Below, one piece after another: positions 9,656-17,216 of a stretch of 35,817 nucleotides of DNA. The first letter of the stretch is position 1. The number at the start of each line of letters is the position of its first letter. The DNA comes from Bacteroidaceae bacterium (GTDB lineage: Bacteria > Bacteroidota > Bacteroidia > Bacteroidales > Bacteroidaceae). The translations under genes were made by a program, and so were the position numbers. The notes beneath the pieces are model-generated. The model was given only the letters and a program-made list of their open reading frames with translations. It did no database searches and was not told the origin of the DNA. Location of the stretch: positions 1 to 35,817 of the forward strand of contig JAFYQQ010000041.1 in NCBI GenBank assembly GCA_017559845.1. Reading direction: 5' to 3'.

Positions 9656-9687
9656 CAAAGGTACGAATAAGTGAGCGAAATACCAAA
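9656..9687 (-). promoter_or_regulatory. Full promoter of the TPR gene (proximal copy)
   Basis: The minus strand reads TTTG (9687-9684), exactly 20 bp, then TACCTTTG (9663-9656). This is a complete match to the Bacteroidetes -33/-7 consensus, 6 bp before the start codon, which would make a very short or absent leader from this copy. Confidence 0.75.
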
Positions 9688-9730
9688 CTCGTTTGAGAAT
9701 TTCCGAGCGAGAGTACTTTCGGCGGAACGC

Positions 9731-9762
9731 CAAAGGTACGAATAAGCGAGCGAAATACCAAA
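9731..9762 (-). promoter_or_regulatory. Full promoter of the TPR gene (distal copy)
   Basis: An exact second copy of the TTTG, 20 bp, TACCTTTG arrangement lies 75 bp upstream of the first, on the same strand. It would give a leader of about 75 nt for the TPR gene. Confidence 0.7.
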
Positions 9763-9802
9763 CTCGTTTGGATTTTTCAGAGCGGGAGTGCCAATCATTC
9801 TC

Positions 9803-9911
9803 GTCATGCTGAACTTGTTTCAGCATCTGTCCGCGGAGAATGGACAGTGAAGGCTCACAGTGAGATCCTGAAACCTTGGTCATGCTGAACTTGTTTCAGT
9901 ATCAGGATGAC
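9803..9911. repeat. Palindromic intergenic repeat, unit 1
   Basis: The unit starts with the hairpin TGCTGAACTTGTTTCAGCA followed by TCTGTCCGCGGA. It continues through a short variable part with aaggctcacagtgagat and ends with TGCTGAACTTGTTTCAGTA and ATCAGGATGAC. Two further copies in the same orientation lie at 12668-12772 and 13737-13822. Such REP-like elements are non-coding and are dispersed between genes. Confidence 0.85.
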
Positions 9912-9947
9912 GGGTGAGATCGGGATGGCGTTTTGCTTTTGCTTTTG

Positions 9948-9970
9948 TTTAACTTTTAACCTTTTAACCA
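9948..9970 (+). repeat. TTTAAC-rich leader, copy 2
   Basis: Three TTTAAC units in a row (tttaacttttaaccttttaa) lie just before the ATG at 9979, as in the leaders near 4888 and 13310. Confidence 0.45.
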
Positions 9971-9978
9971 CCCTCCTC

Positions 9979-10167
9979 ATGACACCATGGAAAAGGATGC
10001 AATCAACCAATAAAGAAGAACCGCAATGTAGTTTTTGTGCCGAATATTTGCCAGTTCATTTAAAAAAACGTTTCTTTGCAAAGAGAAAAGGCAAATATGG
10101 CCCAAGACAAGACAAAGGCATAAGCGCTTTCATTAACGAACAAAAAAGAATAAAACCACAACAATAA
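9979..10167 (+). CDS. Possible small basic protein upstream of the GH20 gene
   Basis: A 62-codon frame starting MTPWKRMQSTNKEEPQCSFC, rich in lysine and arginine, with a CSFC pair and no family I recognise. Points in favour are that it follows a TTTAAC leader like those before two clear genes, and its stop overlaps the GH20 start as TAATG. Points against are its ordinary low-complexity composition and that the same stretch must also hold the promoter of the GH20 gene. An in-frame ATG at 9907 would lie inside the palindromic repeat and is rejected as the start. Confidence 0.25.
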   Translation: MTPWKRMQSTNKEEPQCSFCAEYLPVHLKKRFFAKRKGKYGPRQDKGISAFINEQKRIKPQQ

Positions 10168-11729
10168 TGTTCAAAAAAATCAATTTCATGATGGCAGGCG
10201 CATGCCTGATGCTATTGCTTGCCTGTGGCACAAAGGGCAATCAGCCCCAGCCCAAACCCACAGACTTGATTCCGGCTCCAGTTGAGTTAACCGTACGCTC
10301 CGGAAGCGTTTGTTCCAACAAATTGGAAAGCCTACCCCAAAAGGTGAAAATCTCGGAAAAGGCTCTCCTCGACCGACTGAACGGACAGAAACTGACCGAC
10401 TGGCAGCTAAAGTCGGCTTATTGGATGGAGATTGGGAAGCGCAAGGTGAAGATTGAGGCTGCCCATGAGGAAGGTGTATTCTATGCCCGCCAGTCGCTTA
10501 AGATGATGGCTGCCCTGGACAGTGCCGTATCCTGCTGCACCATTCTGGACTGGCCACGGTTCCAGTACCGTGGAGTAATGCTGGACGAGAGCCGCCACTA
10601 TCAGGGAAAGGAATTCCTGCTGAAACAACTGGAGATGATGGCCCTGCTCAAGATGAACCGCTTCCACTTCCATCTGGTGGACAATCCGGGATGGCGCATG
10701 CAGATTGACGCCTACCCGCGCCTCACACAGCTTACGGCATGGCGTCCTGTGCCCTATTTCTGGGATTGGGAGGTGGACGCCATCGGAGGCGACTTTGTGG
10801 AGGAGGGAACGCCCGATGCCTATGGCGGCTACTATACCAAAAAGGACATTGCAGAGATTCTGGCGTTTGCGGCAGAAAGACACATTGAGGTGATTCCAGA
10901 GATTGAAATGCCCGGGCACAACTATGAGACCCGTGCAGCCTATCCCGAACTGGCATGCAGTCTTCCCGATGGCGGACCAAGCAAGCGCGAGCTGTGCCCC
11001 GGAAAGGAAAGCACATACACGTTCCTGGAGAATGTCCTTCTGGAAGTCTTTGACGTGTTCCCCAGCAAATATGTCCACATCGGCGGAGACGAAGCCGGAA
11101 AGAAGAGCTGGGAGACCTGTCCCGACTGTCAGGCTCGCATGAAGGCCGAAGGGTTAAAGAACGTGGAAGAGCTGCAGAGCTACATGATCCGACGCATGGA
11201 GCGCTTTGCCCACAACCACGGAAAGCGCATCATCGGTTGGGACGAGATTCTGGAAGGCGGACTGGCACCCGACGCCACCGTGATGTCATGGCGAGGAACC
11301 GAGGGCGGACTCAAGGCCGTCTCACAGGGACACGATGTCATCTTCACCCCCACCCACTTCTGCTATCTCGACTATCATCAGGACTCCACACAATACCGTC
11401 CCGTCGGCCGCCATGTGCCACTGGAGAAGGTCTATTCCTTCGACCCCATGGTGGAAGGCATCACCGAGGCAGACGCCCATCATGTGCTTGGCGTACAGGG
11501 CAACCTGTGGACCGAATGGGTTATGGAACCATGGCATGCCGAAATGATGCTCTACCCCCGTGTGTTCGCCATTGCCGAAACGGGATGGACACCGGCAGAA
11601 AAGAAGAACTGGCCCGACTTTGAACGACGCTCATCAGCCCTCTCCAAGGTGGCACGCAACTGGGGCTACAACGTTTTTGTGAAACCCATGACAAACATCG
11701 GACATAGCCCAACCTCCAACAACAAATAG
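10167..11729 (+). CDS. Lipoprotein beta-N-acetylhexosaminidase (GH20)
   Basis: A 520-residue protein with a lipoprotein signal ending LLLAC-GTKG (C20 is the lipidated cysteine), so it is membrane-anchored outside the cytoplasm. A GH20 N-terminal domain (about 30-125) precedes the catalytic barrel. In the barrel, YRGVMLDESRHYQGKEF, RFHFHLVDNPGWRMQIDAYP, EIEMPGHNYE and HIGGDEAGKKSW are visible. D308-E309 is the catalytic pair of the substrate-assisted mechanism, in which the N-acetyl group of the substrate is the nucleophile. A C-terminal GNLWTEWV segment is also typical. It removes terminal GlcNAc/GalNAc and could act with the nearby GH95 enzyme on mucin or milk-type glycans, which is an inference. 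The flavodoxin lipoprotein follows 31 bp downstream. Confidence 0.93.
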   Translation: MFKKINFMMAGACLMLLLACGTKGNQPQPKPTDLIPAPVELTVRSGSVCSNKLESLPQKVKISEKALLDRLNGQKLTDWQLKSAYWMEIGKRKVKIEAAHEEGVFYARQSLKMMAALDSAVSCCTILDWPRFQYRGVMLDESRHYQGKEFLLKQLEMMALLKMNRFHFHLVDNPGWRMQIDAYPRLTQLTAWRPVPYFWDWEVDAIGGDFVEEGTPDAYGGYYTKKDIAEILAFAAERHIEVIPEIEMPGHNYETRAAYPELACSLPDGGPSKRELCPGKESTYTFLENVLLEVFDVFPSKYVHIGGDEAGKKSWETCPDCQARMKAEGLKNVEELQSYMIRRMERFAHNHGKRIIGWDEILEGGLAPDATVMSWRGTEGGLKAVSQGHDVIFTPTHFCYLDYHQDSTQYRPVGRHVPLEKVYSFDPMVEGITEADAHHVLGVQGNLWTEWVMEPWHAEMMLYPRVFAIAETGWTPAEKKNWPDFERRSSALSKVARNWGYNVFVKPMTNIGHSPTSNNK

Positions 11730-11760
11730 CAAACAACAAATAAAAAAAAACAAGAACAAA

Positions 11761-12564
11761 ATGAAACATTATATTTTAGCAACACTTGCGCTACTATTCA
11801 CCCTTACTTCATGTGGCACAAAAGAGGCAGAAACCAAAACCCTCATCCTGTATTATTCGCTCACCGGCACAACGGAAACCGTGGCACAAGAACTCCAGAA
11901 AGCATTGAATGCCGACATGGAAGCCATAGAACTGGAGAATCCCTATACAGGTTCATACGAAGAAGTGGTAAAAACAGTGGGCAAGGAACGTGAGGCAGGC
12001 GAACTGCCCAAGCTCCTCCCCCTGAATGCCGACCTCGCACAATATGACACCATCTTCCTGGGCTACCCCATCTGGTACGGCACATACGCCCGACCCATCA
12101 CAGCCCTTGTGGAGCAAAACGACTTTCAGGGCAAGCACATCGTAGCCTTCTGCACCTTCGGAAGCGGTGGACTGGAAACCTCCATCGAGCATTTGAAGAA
12201 GGCACAGCCCAATGCTCAGGTGAAAGAAACAGGCTTCGGCATCCGCAATGCACGGGTTGCATCCACAGCAAAGGAACTTAACCGCTTCCTGATAGAGCAC
12301 AACTTCATCGAAGGAAACGTGGAAGCCCTCCCCGGCTATTCCGAGATGCAGCCCGTAACGGAAGAGGAAAAGCAGATATTCGATGCCGCCTGCGGCAATT
12401 ACCAGTTCCCCCTGGGCACACCCGTGCTGGCTGGCAAAAGAGGCACACCGGAAGGGGTGGACTACATCTATCAGGTGGACAACAACGGAACCCCAAGCAC
12501 CATCTATGTAACCGTAGGCAACGCCCCCGACGCCAAGCCCGAGTTCACACGGGTGGTGAGATAG
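11761..12564 (+). CDS. Lipoprotein with flavodoxin domain
   Basis: A 267-residue protein. The N terminus MKHYILATLALLFTLTSCGTK is a lipoprotein signal (cysteine after LTS). Residues about 28-185 form a flavodoxin domain: the FMN phosphate loop is YYSLTGTTETVAQEL, followed by DTIFLGYPIWYGTYARPI and CTFGSGGLETSIEHLKK. A C-terminal part of about 75 residues (YQVDNNGTPSTIYVTVGNAP) is not part of flavodoxin and I do not recognise it. Flavodoxins carry electrons on FMN, normally in the cytoplasm; here the lipobox places the domain outside the inner membrane. It is co-directional with the GH20 gene, 31 bp away. The electron donor is unknown. Confidence 0.85.
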   Translation: MKHYILATLALLFTLTSCGTKEAETKTLILYYSLTGTTETVAQELQKALNADMEAIELENPYTGSYEEVVKTVGKEREAGELPKLLPLNADLAQYDTIFLGYPIWYGTYARPITALVEQNDFQGKHIVAFCTFGSGGLETSIEHLKKAQPNAQVKETGFGIRNARVASTAKELNRFLIEHNFIEGNVEALPGYSEMQPVTEEEKQIFDAACGNYQFPLGTPVLAGKRGTPEGVDYIYQVDNNGTPSTIYVTVGNAPDAKPEFTRVVR

Positions 12565-12570
12565 TGAGAA

Positions 12571-12608
12571 GGGCCCTCCCCCTGCCCCTCCCTCTATGGA
12601 GGGGAGTG
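12571..12608. repeat. Solo copy of the G/C-rich palindromic repeat that flanks the DUF559 gene
   Basis: It contains the hairpin CCCCTCC-ctctat-GGAGGGG preceded by ccctccccctg. It closely matches the repeat at 24309-24346 in the same orientation. No nuclease gene is attached to this copy. Confidence 0.75.
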
Positions 12609-12667
12609 ATTAGCGATGAATGAAAAACCGTCTGAAAGACGTTCACTCGTTCAACGTTCATTATTAT

Positions 12668-12772
12668 GTCATCCTGATACTGAAACGTCATCCTGAACTT
12701 GTTTCAGGATCTGTCCGCGGACAAGAACAAGAAAAGGCTCGCTGTGAGATGCTGAAATAAATTCAGCATGAC
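12668..12772. repeat. Palindromic intergenic repeat, unit 2
   Basis: Same organisation as 9803-9911: CATCCTGAACTTGTTTCAGG, then ATCTGTCCGCGGA, a variable middle ending aaggctcgctgtgagat, and a closing hairpin TGCTGAAATAAATTCAGCA. Here the first hairpin has TCCTGAA/TTCAGGA in place of TGCTGAA/TTCAGCA, a compensated change that preserves the stem. Confidence 0.85.
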
Positions 12773-12831
12773 ATTATACCATATTTATTCATTCATTCAC
12801 TCACCACCCATCACCCAAAAACTCTTCTCGC

Positions 12832-13314
12832 ATGACAGAAAAGGAACGCATTATAAACTGTATGTCGCCCCTGGTGGCAGCCCTTGACAAGGCAGACCCC
12901 GGGTGGGCCATCTTCGGTTCGGCAGCCCTGGCACTCTGCGGCATGGACATGCCGGTGGCCGACATAGACATCATCCTCAGCCGTGAAGGAGCCGCACGCA
13001 TGGAACAGGAATGGCTAAGGACAGGAATGGCACTCCCCCTTGACCAAGAGAGCGCCCCAGAGAGCCTGTTCCGCTCCCACCTTGTCCGGAACAACTCCAC
13101 CTCCATCATGGTGGAACTGAGCGGAGGGCTGGAAATCCGCACGGAAAAGGGCTGGATGCCCGTGCGCCCCAGGGAAGTGCTCACCACCCCCACCGGCATC
13201 CGCCACTGCTCGCTCCCTGAGTGCAAACGCCTGCTCACCCTCTTCGGCAGGCCCAAGGACCTCCACAGGCTCAGGCTTATTGAAGCACACCACACGCATT
13301 GTCCGCTGATTTAA
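12832..13314 (+). CDS. Stand-alone nucleotidyltransferase-fold protein
   Basis: A 160-residue protein with the signature of the DNA polymerase beta-like nucleotidyltransferase superfamily: a GS pair at residues 29-30 (WAIFGSAALALCG) and an acidic DxD at D44/D46 (VADIDIIL), followed by a short helical C terminus. The rest fits the small 'nucleotidyl transferase AbiEii'-like or MNT-like proteins. No HEPN or AbiEi partner lies beside it, so a toxin-antitoxin role is not supported. It sits between two palindromic repeats and just upstream of a GIY-YIG nuclease gene. Substrate unknown. Confidence 0.65.
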   Translation: MTEKERIINCMSPLVAALDKADPGWAIFGSAALALCGMDMPVADIDIILSREGAARMEQEWLRTGMALPLDQESAPESLFRSHLVRNNSTSIMVELSGGLEIRTEKGWMPVRPREVLTTPTGIRHCSLPECKRLLTLFGRPKDLHRLRLIEAHHTHCPLI

Positions 13315-13331
13315 CCGTTTAACCTTTTAAC
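13310..13331 (+). repeat. TTTAAC-rich leader, copy 3
   Basis: Three TTTAAC-type units (tttaaccgtttaaccttttaac) overlap the stop of the nucleotidyltransferase gene and lead into the GIY-YIG gene. Confidence 0.45.
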
Positions 13332-13337
13332 AGAAAA

Positions 13338-13685
13338 GTGATAAAGCAATACTATGTCTACATAATGACCAATTACACAAAACGTTCGTTATATGTGGGT
13401 GTTACAAACGATCTGACAATTAGGGTGGCAGAGCATAAGGCCCATATCAACAAAGGCTTTACAGCCATGTACGATTGTAAGGTGCTGGTATATTATGAAG
13501 CGTTCCCCTCTGCAGAGCAAGCTATCGCCCGTGAAAAGCAATTGAAGAACTGGCATAGAGAATGGAAAGAGAATCTTATCCGTCAGCAGAATCCAGACTT
13601 TACGGACTTATCCGAGGCTATTGGGGTCACCCAGGATTTGGTGGACGGGATTCGTGACCAATACTCCATTAGCGGAAGCCGTTGA
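13338..13685 (+). CDS. GIY-YIG nuclease family protein
   Basis: A 115-residue protein of the small single-domain GIY-YIG family. Seen are VYIMTN (the GIY strand), SLYVGVT (the YIG strand), the catalytic-type arginine in NDLTIRVAEHK, and the glutamate-bearing helix AIAREKQLKNWHREWKENLI. GIY-YIG domains cut DNA with one metal ion. The roles of these small stand-alone proteins are not settled, and they are often near repeats. The start is GTG at 13338, because the next ATG would remove the GIY strand. Palindromic unit 3 follows 51 bp downstream. About 20 residues at the C terminus (GVTQDLVDGIRDQYSISGSR) extend beyond the usual domain. Confidence 0.85.
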   Translation: MIKQYYVYIMTNYTKRSLYVGVTNDLTIRVAEHKAHINKGFTAMYDCKVLVYYEAFPSAEQAIAREKQLKNWHREWKENLIRQQNPDFTDLSEAIGVTQDLVDGIRDQYSISGSR

Positions 13686-13736
13686 TGCCTTATCGGCATG
13701 CAGATGCCATACGTCACGATGTTCTGCTCTCACTTC

Positions 13737-13822
13737 GTCATGCTGAACTCGTTTCAGCATCTGTCCGCGGAGAAGGGTTAGTGAAGGCTCGCAGTGAGAT
13801 GCTGAACTAAATTCAGCATGAC
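13737..13822. repeat. Palindromic intergenic repeat, unit 3
   Basis: TGCTGAACTCGTTTCAGCA, ATCTGTCCGCGGA, a variable middle ending aaggctcgcagtgagat, and TGCTGAACTAAATTCAGCA. Same direction as the other two units, and shortest because its variable middle is shorter. Confidence 0.87.
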
Positions 13823-13865
13823 GGGTGGTGTGAGGCATAATCAGTGTGGTATCCTGAACCCACAT

Positions 13866-14111
13866 TTAATCCCCCGACGGCAAAAACACAATGCCGACGA
13901 CCGCAAGCAGATAGCCCGACAGGCAGAGAAGGGGCGCCACAAGGGTGCGGCACACAGAGAAGATGCTGGGGCAAAAGCGGTGGGCATTGCTGCCCTCGCC
14001 CCCCATCAGCACATAGCCGGCAATGATGAGGAGGATGGAGAGGGACAGCAACAGCAGTCCTTTGCGGGACATGGGAAAGGAGGGTTCAGAGGGGTTTGTT
14101 CTGTTCTGCAT
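13866..14111 (-). CDS. DUF3098 family small membrane protein
   Basis: An 81-residue protein with two hydrophobic segments, LLLLSLSILLIIAGYVLMGG and LVAPLLCLSGYLLAVVGIVF, joined by a polar loop with FCPSIFSVCRT. This matches DUF3098, a small two-helix protein common in Bacteroidetes with no known function. The chosen ATG makes it overlap the DUF2723 gene by 26 bp, which preserves the N-terminal stretch seen in the family; a start at 14072 is the alternative. Coupled transcription with the DUF2723 gene is likely. Confidence 0.8.
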   Translation of the reverse strand: MQNRTNPSEPSFPMSRKGLLLLSLSILLIIAGYVLMGGEGSNAHRFCPSIFSVCRTLVAPLLCLSGYLLAVVGIVFLPSGD

Positions 14112-17100
14112 AACGGATGAATTTTGGGGTGTATGATTGCATTAAGGATTGGCGCTGGTATTCTCCGGCAAGGGCAAGCGAGAGCTGCATGGGGCGCAAA
14201 TGGCGGTAGACGTTATGGGAGGAGGATGCCTTGCGCTCCGGACTGAAGGTGTCCATCCATGAGAGCCACTGGTCCGACTGGCTGAGCAGGCCTTCCAGTA
14301 CGGCATCGGCACGCTCCGTGCTGCCACCTGCATAGAAAGCGCGGGCCAGGGACAAGGCCAGCTCGTTGTGCGGCACGCTGGCACGGGGAAATTCCCTCTC
14401 CCACAGGACTGCCACATCCAAGGCACGCTTGTTGTCGCCCTTTTCCAGCAGGGCGTCAATCAGCCTTGCCATCACCCGTTCGTGGGTATAGGCCAGATGG
14501 CGGACGTGCTCGTCGGCATAAACTGTTGTGTTGCTCAGCCCTCCATAGCGGAAAAGGTTCATGAAGCAACGGTACGTCTTGTCCACATCAATCTCCCCTT
14601 CGGTGGTCTGGGGCACAATGCGATAGGCCAGCCCTTCCAGCACAAGATGGTTGCGCAACCATGAGACTTCGTCCGGACCCACAGAGACGGACAGATAGAG
14701 GGGGCGTGTCCACATCGCATGGGAAAGCACCTCCAGCACAAAGAGATCGTTCTTGAACAATGCCTCCTTGTCCTTGAAGGAGAGGGTCATCTGCTGTGAA
14801 CCGTCGGGCGAGGTCAGTGTTACCGTGTCCGTGGGGATACATTGCATGTCGGGATTGTCACTGAGAATCCAGTACCTTATCACGTTTTTCAGTTCAAAGG
14901 GGTCGTCGCCCAGCATCTTCTTCATCTCATCCGGATTCTCCCGATAGAGTTTGCGTATGCTCTCCTCCAGTTCTGGACGTACGGGTATGCGTTCGCGCGT
15001 TCCCTCCTGATACTGACGCTTGTCCCATGTGAAAGGCAGTGCTGGCGACTGCCATGCAGGCTGCTTCATCTGGTCTATGTACCAGTCGGTCTGCGCATAA
15101 GAGAGATTGCAGACGCGCGTGTCTGTGCGGAAGCCTTCCACATCATGATTGTACCACAGGGGGAAGGTGTCGTTGTCGCCATTGGTAAGGATGATGGGGC
15201 AGCCTTCCTGGGGCAGGCTTTGCAGATAGTTCTGTCCGTAGTCCCTACAGGTGTAGCGTCCGGAACGGTCATGGTCGTCCCACGTCTGGCTTATCATCTG
15301 AAGGGGGACAAGCAGACAAAGCACAGAAGACAGCAACGCGCGCAAGCGGCCCTTCATGCGCAAGCGGCCAAAGAGCGAGTGCACAGCTGCCACTCCAAGC
15401 CCAATCCAAACGGAGAAGGCATAGAAGGAGCCGGCATAGGCATAATCGCGTTCGCGAGCCTGATGGGGTGTCTGGTTCAGGTAAAGCACAATGGCAAGTC
15501 CGGTCATGAAGAAGAGGACAGAGACAATGCAGAACTGGTTGCGCCCGACTGTTCCCCTGCCCAACTGCCAATAAAGCCCCATAAGGCCGAGCAGCAGGGG
15601 AAGGGCATAATAGACATTGCGGCCGGGATTGTGCCTGAGCACATCGGGCATCTTTGAGGTGTCGCATCCCAGGAGCAGGTTGTCAATGAAGGAGATTCCC
15701 GTTATCCAGTTGCCATGCTCTGCCTCTCCATGTCCCTGGATGTCGTTCTGTCTGCCCACAAAATTCCAGAGAAAATAGCGCCAATACATGAAGCTGACCT
15801 GATAGGAAAGGAAGAAGCGGATGTTCTCCACCATGGTGGGCATACCATCTTTCTTCTCCACTCCTCCCATCCAGTCCTCATATTGGTTCTGGAAGCGCTT
15901 GTCGTGCATGCGAGGGAACCACATGTTGTCGGCATAGCGATACTTGAGGTCGTGTCTGACCACATCGTAACGGCAAACGGTGGTGTCGGCCGAGAGGCGG
16001 TAGACGGGCCCTTCGTCATCGGACTTTGCCACCAGATAATTGCCCTTCTGCTCAAAGTCCAGTTTGCTGGTATATGCCTGTCCGTAAAGCAGAGGTTTGT
16101 CGCCATACTGCTCGCGCGCAAGATAGCTGCGGAGGGAAAAAACGTTGTCGGGTGCATTCTCGTTCATGGGCGGACGGGCACTGGCTCGGATAAGGATGAC
16201 GCCATAGGTGCTGTACCCCAACAACAGCATGGAAAGGGAAAGCAGGCACACGCGTGCCGCCCTATTGCGGCTATGCCAGATGCAGAGAGGAAGGCCAACA
16301 AGCAAAAGCAAGACCAGACAAAGCAGACCGCTTTGGTAAGGGAGGGAGCAGACATTGACAAAGAACAGCTCGAAAAGGCCTGCCATCCATACGACACCGG
16401 GAATGATGCCATAGAGCACCACAGCCACAATGGCGGCACTGATGGCCAAAGCCAGCAGGATTCCGGCACGACTGACATTATGCCAACGTCTGAAATAAAA
16501 GACCAGCACCATGGCCGGAATACACAGAAGATTGAGCAGATGCACGCCTATGGAAAGTCCGATCAGATAGGCAATGAGTATGAGCCAACGGCAGGAACGT
16601 GCGCAATCGGCCTCTTCCTCCCACTTCAGCATGAGCCAGAAGACCACAGCCGTGAGAAAACTGGAATAGGCATAGACCTCGGCTTCGGTGGCGGAGAACC
16701 AGAAGGTGTCACTGAAGGCATAGGCCAACGCGCCCACCAGACCGCAGGATTCTATCAGCAGAATGCGCTCACGAGTGTAGGTTCCGTCCGTCACAATCAG
16801 CTTACGGGCAAAATGTGTAATGGTCCAGAAGAGGAAAAGGATGCAGCCGGCACTGAGGAGGGCTGACATGAGATTGACCATAAGCGCCACTTGCGAGGGT
16901 GTGGCGGCAAGATGGGAGAACAGGTTGGCGGTAAGCATAAAGAAAGGCGCACCGGGGGGATGGCCAATCTCCAGCCTGTAGCCGGAAGCAATGAATTCGG
17001 GACAATCCCACAGGCTGGCTGTGGGTTCAACTGATGTGCCATACACCACCAAGGCTATGGCAAACGCAAGCCATCCCATGCAGATGTCAATGCGGTTGAA

Positions 17101-17115
17101 TGTGTGTTGCTGCAT
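14086..17115 (-). CDS. DUF2723 multi-span membrane protein (protein O-mannosyltransferase-like)
   Basis: A 1009-residue protein. The first part (to about residue 330) is a polytopic GT-C type membrane domain with the DUF2723 hallmark: VYGTSVEPTASLWDCPEF, SGYRLEIGHPPGAPFFML and LVGALAYAFSDTFWFSATEAEVYA. A second hydrophobic block lies near residues 480-600, followed by a long soluble part with TPR-like helices near the C terminus. DUF2723 includes human TMEM260, a protein O-mannosyltransferase, and in Bacteroidetes these proteins are candidates for surface or periplasmic protein O-glycosylation. The acidic residues in the first loop (SLWDCPE) fit a GT-C catalytic site. Donor and acceptor here are unknown. 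A TACCTTTG box lies upstream. Confidence 0.85.
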   Translation of the reverse strand: MQQHTFNRIDICMGWLAFAIALVVYGTSVEPTASLWDCPEFIASGYRLEIGHPPGAPFFMLTANLFSHLAATPSQVALMVNLMSALLSAGCILFLFWTITHFARKLIVTDGTYTRERILLIESCGLVGALAYAFSDTFWFSATEAEVYAYSSFLTAVVFWLMLKWEEEADCARSCRWLILIAYLIGLSIGVHLLNLLCIPAMVLVFYFRRWHNVSRAGILLALAISAAIVAVVLYGIIPGVVWMAGLFELFFVNVCSLPYQSGLLCLVLLLLVGLPLCIWHSRNRAARVCLLSLSMLLLGYSTYGVILIRASARPPMNENAPDNVFSLRSYLAREQYGDKPLLYGQAYTSKLDFEQKGNYLVAKSDDEGPVYRLSADTTVCRYDVVRHDLKYRYADNMWFPRMHDKRFQNQYEDWMGGVEKKDGMPTMVENIRFFLSYQVSFMYWRYFLWNFVGRQNDIQGHGEAEHGNWITGISFIDNLLLGCDTSKMPDVLRHNPGRNVYYALPLLLGLMGLYWQLGRGTVGRNQFCIVSVLFFMTGLAIVLYLNQTPHQARERDYAYAGSFYAFSVWIGLGVAAVHSLFGRLRMKGRLRALLSSVLCLLVPLQMISQTWDDHDRSGRYTCRDYGQNYLQSLPQEGCPIILTNGDNDTFPLWYNHDVEGFRTDTRVCNLSYAQTDWYIDQMKQPAWQSPALPFTWDKRQYQEGTRERIPVRPELEESIRKLYRENPDEMKKMLGDDPFELKNVIRYWILSDNPDMQCIPTDTVTLTSPDGSQQMTLSFKDKEALFKNDLFVLEVLSHAMWTRPLYLSVSVGPDEVSWLRNHLVLEGLAYRIVPQTTEGEIDVDKTYRCFMNLFRYGGLSNTTVYADEHVRHLAYTHERVMARLIDALLEKGDNKRALDVAVLWEREFPRASVPHNELALSLARAFYAGGSTERADAVLEGLLSQSDQWLSWMDTFSPERKASSSHNVYRHLRPMQLSLALAGEYQRQSLMQSYTPKFIRYAEQNKPL

Positions 17116-17138
17116 ATGATACCGATTAGAATTTTCGG

Positions 17139-17146
17139 CAAAGGTA
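17139..17146 (-). promoter_or_regulatory. -7 promoter box (TACCTTTG) of the DUF2723 gene
   Basis: The minus strand reads TACCTTTG, matching TAnnTTTG, 23 bp upstream of the start codon at 17115. No TTTG is seen at the usual distance upstream. Confidence 0.55.
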
Positions 17147-17216
17147 GCAACTGGACGTAAAAAATGCGGATTTTTTTCCTTACATTTACCTTACATCTTA
17201 CTGACAATACAGATTA

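Larger units (their letters stand above)
9656..9792. repeat. Tandem repeat of about 62 bp with 75 bp period carrying promoters
   Basis: Two direct copies (9656-9717 and 9731-9792) share a 39-bp core from caaaggtacg to aactcgtttg with a single T/C difference. The outer parts are more diverged (gagaatttccgagcgagagt versus gatttttcagagcgggagt). Each copy contains a whole promoter. The rest of 9651-9978 contains only this repeat, the palindromic unit that follows it and a TTTAAC tract. Confidence 0.85.

Noticed and set aside
9907..10167. Longer 86-codon version of the small frame before GH20
   Set aside because: Its first codons are in the palindromic repeat and a homopolymer-like TTTTGC tract, so they are unlikely to be a true start.
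15715..16866. Open frame of 383 codons on the plus strand
   Set aside because: Antisense to the DUF2723 gene; composition is that of a shadow frame.
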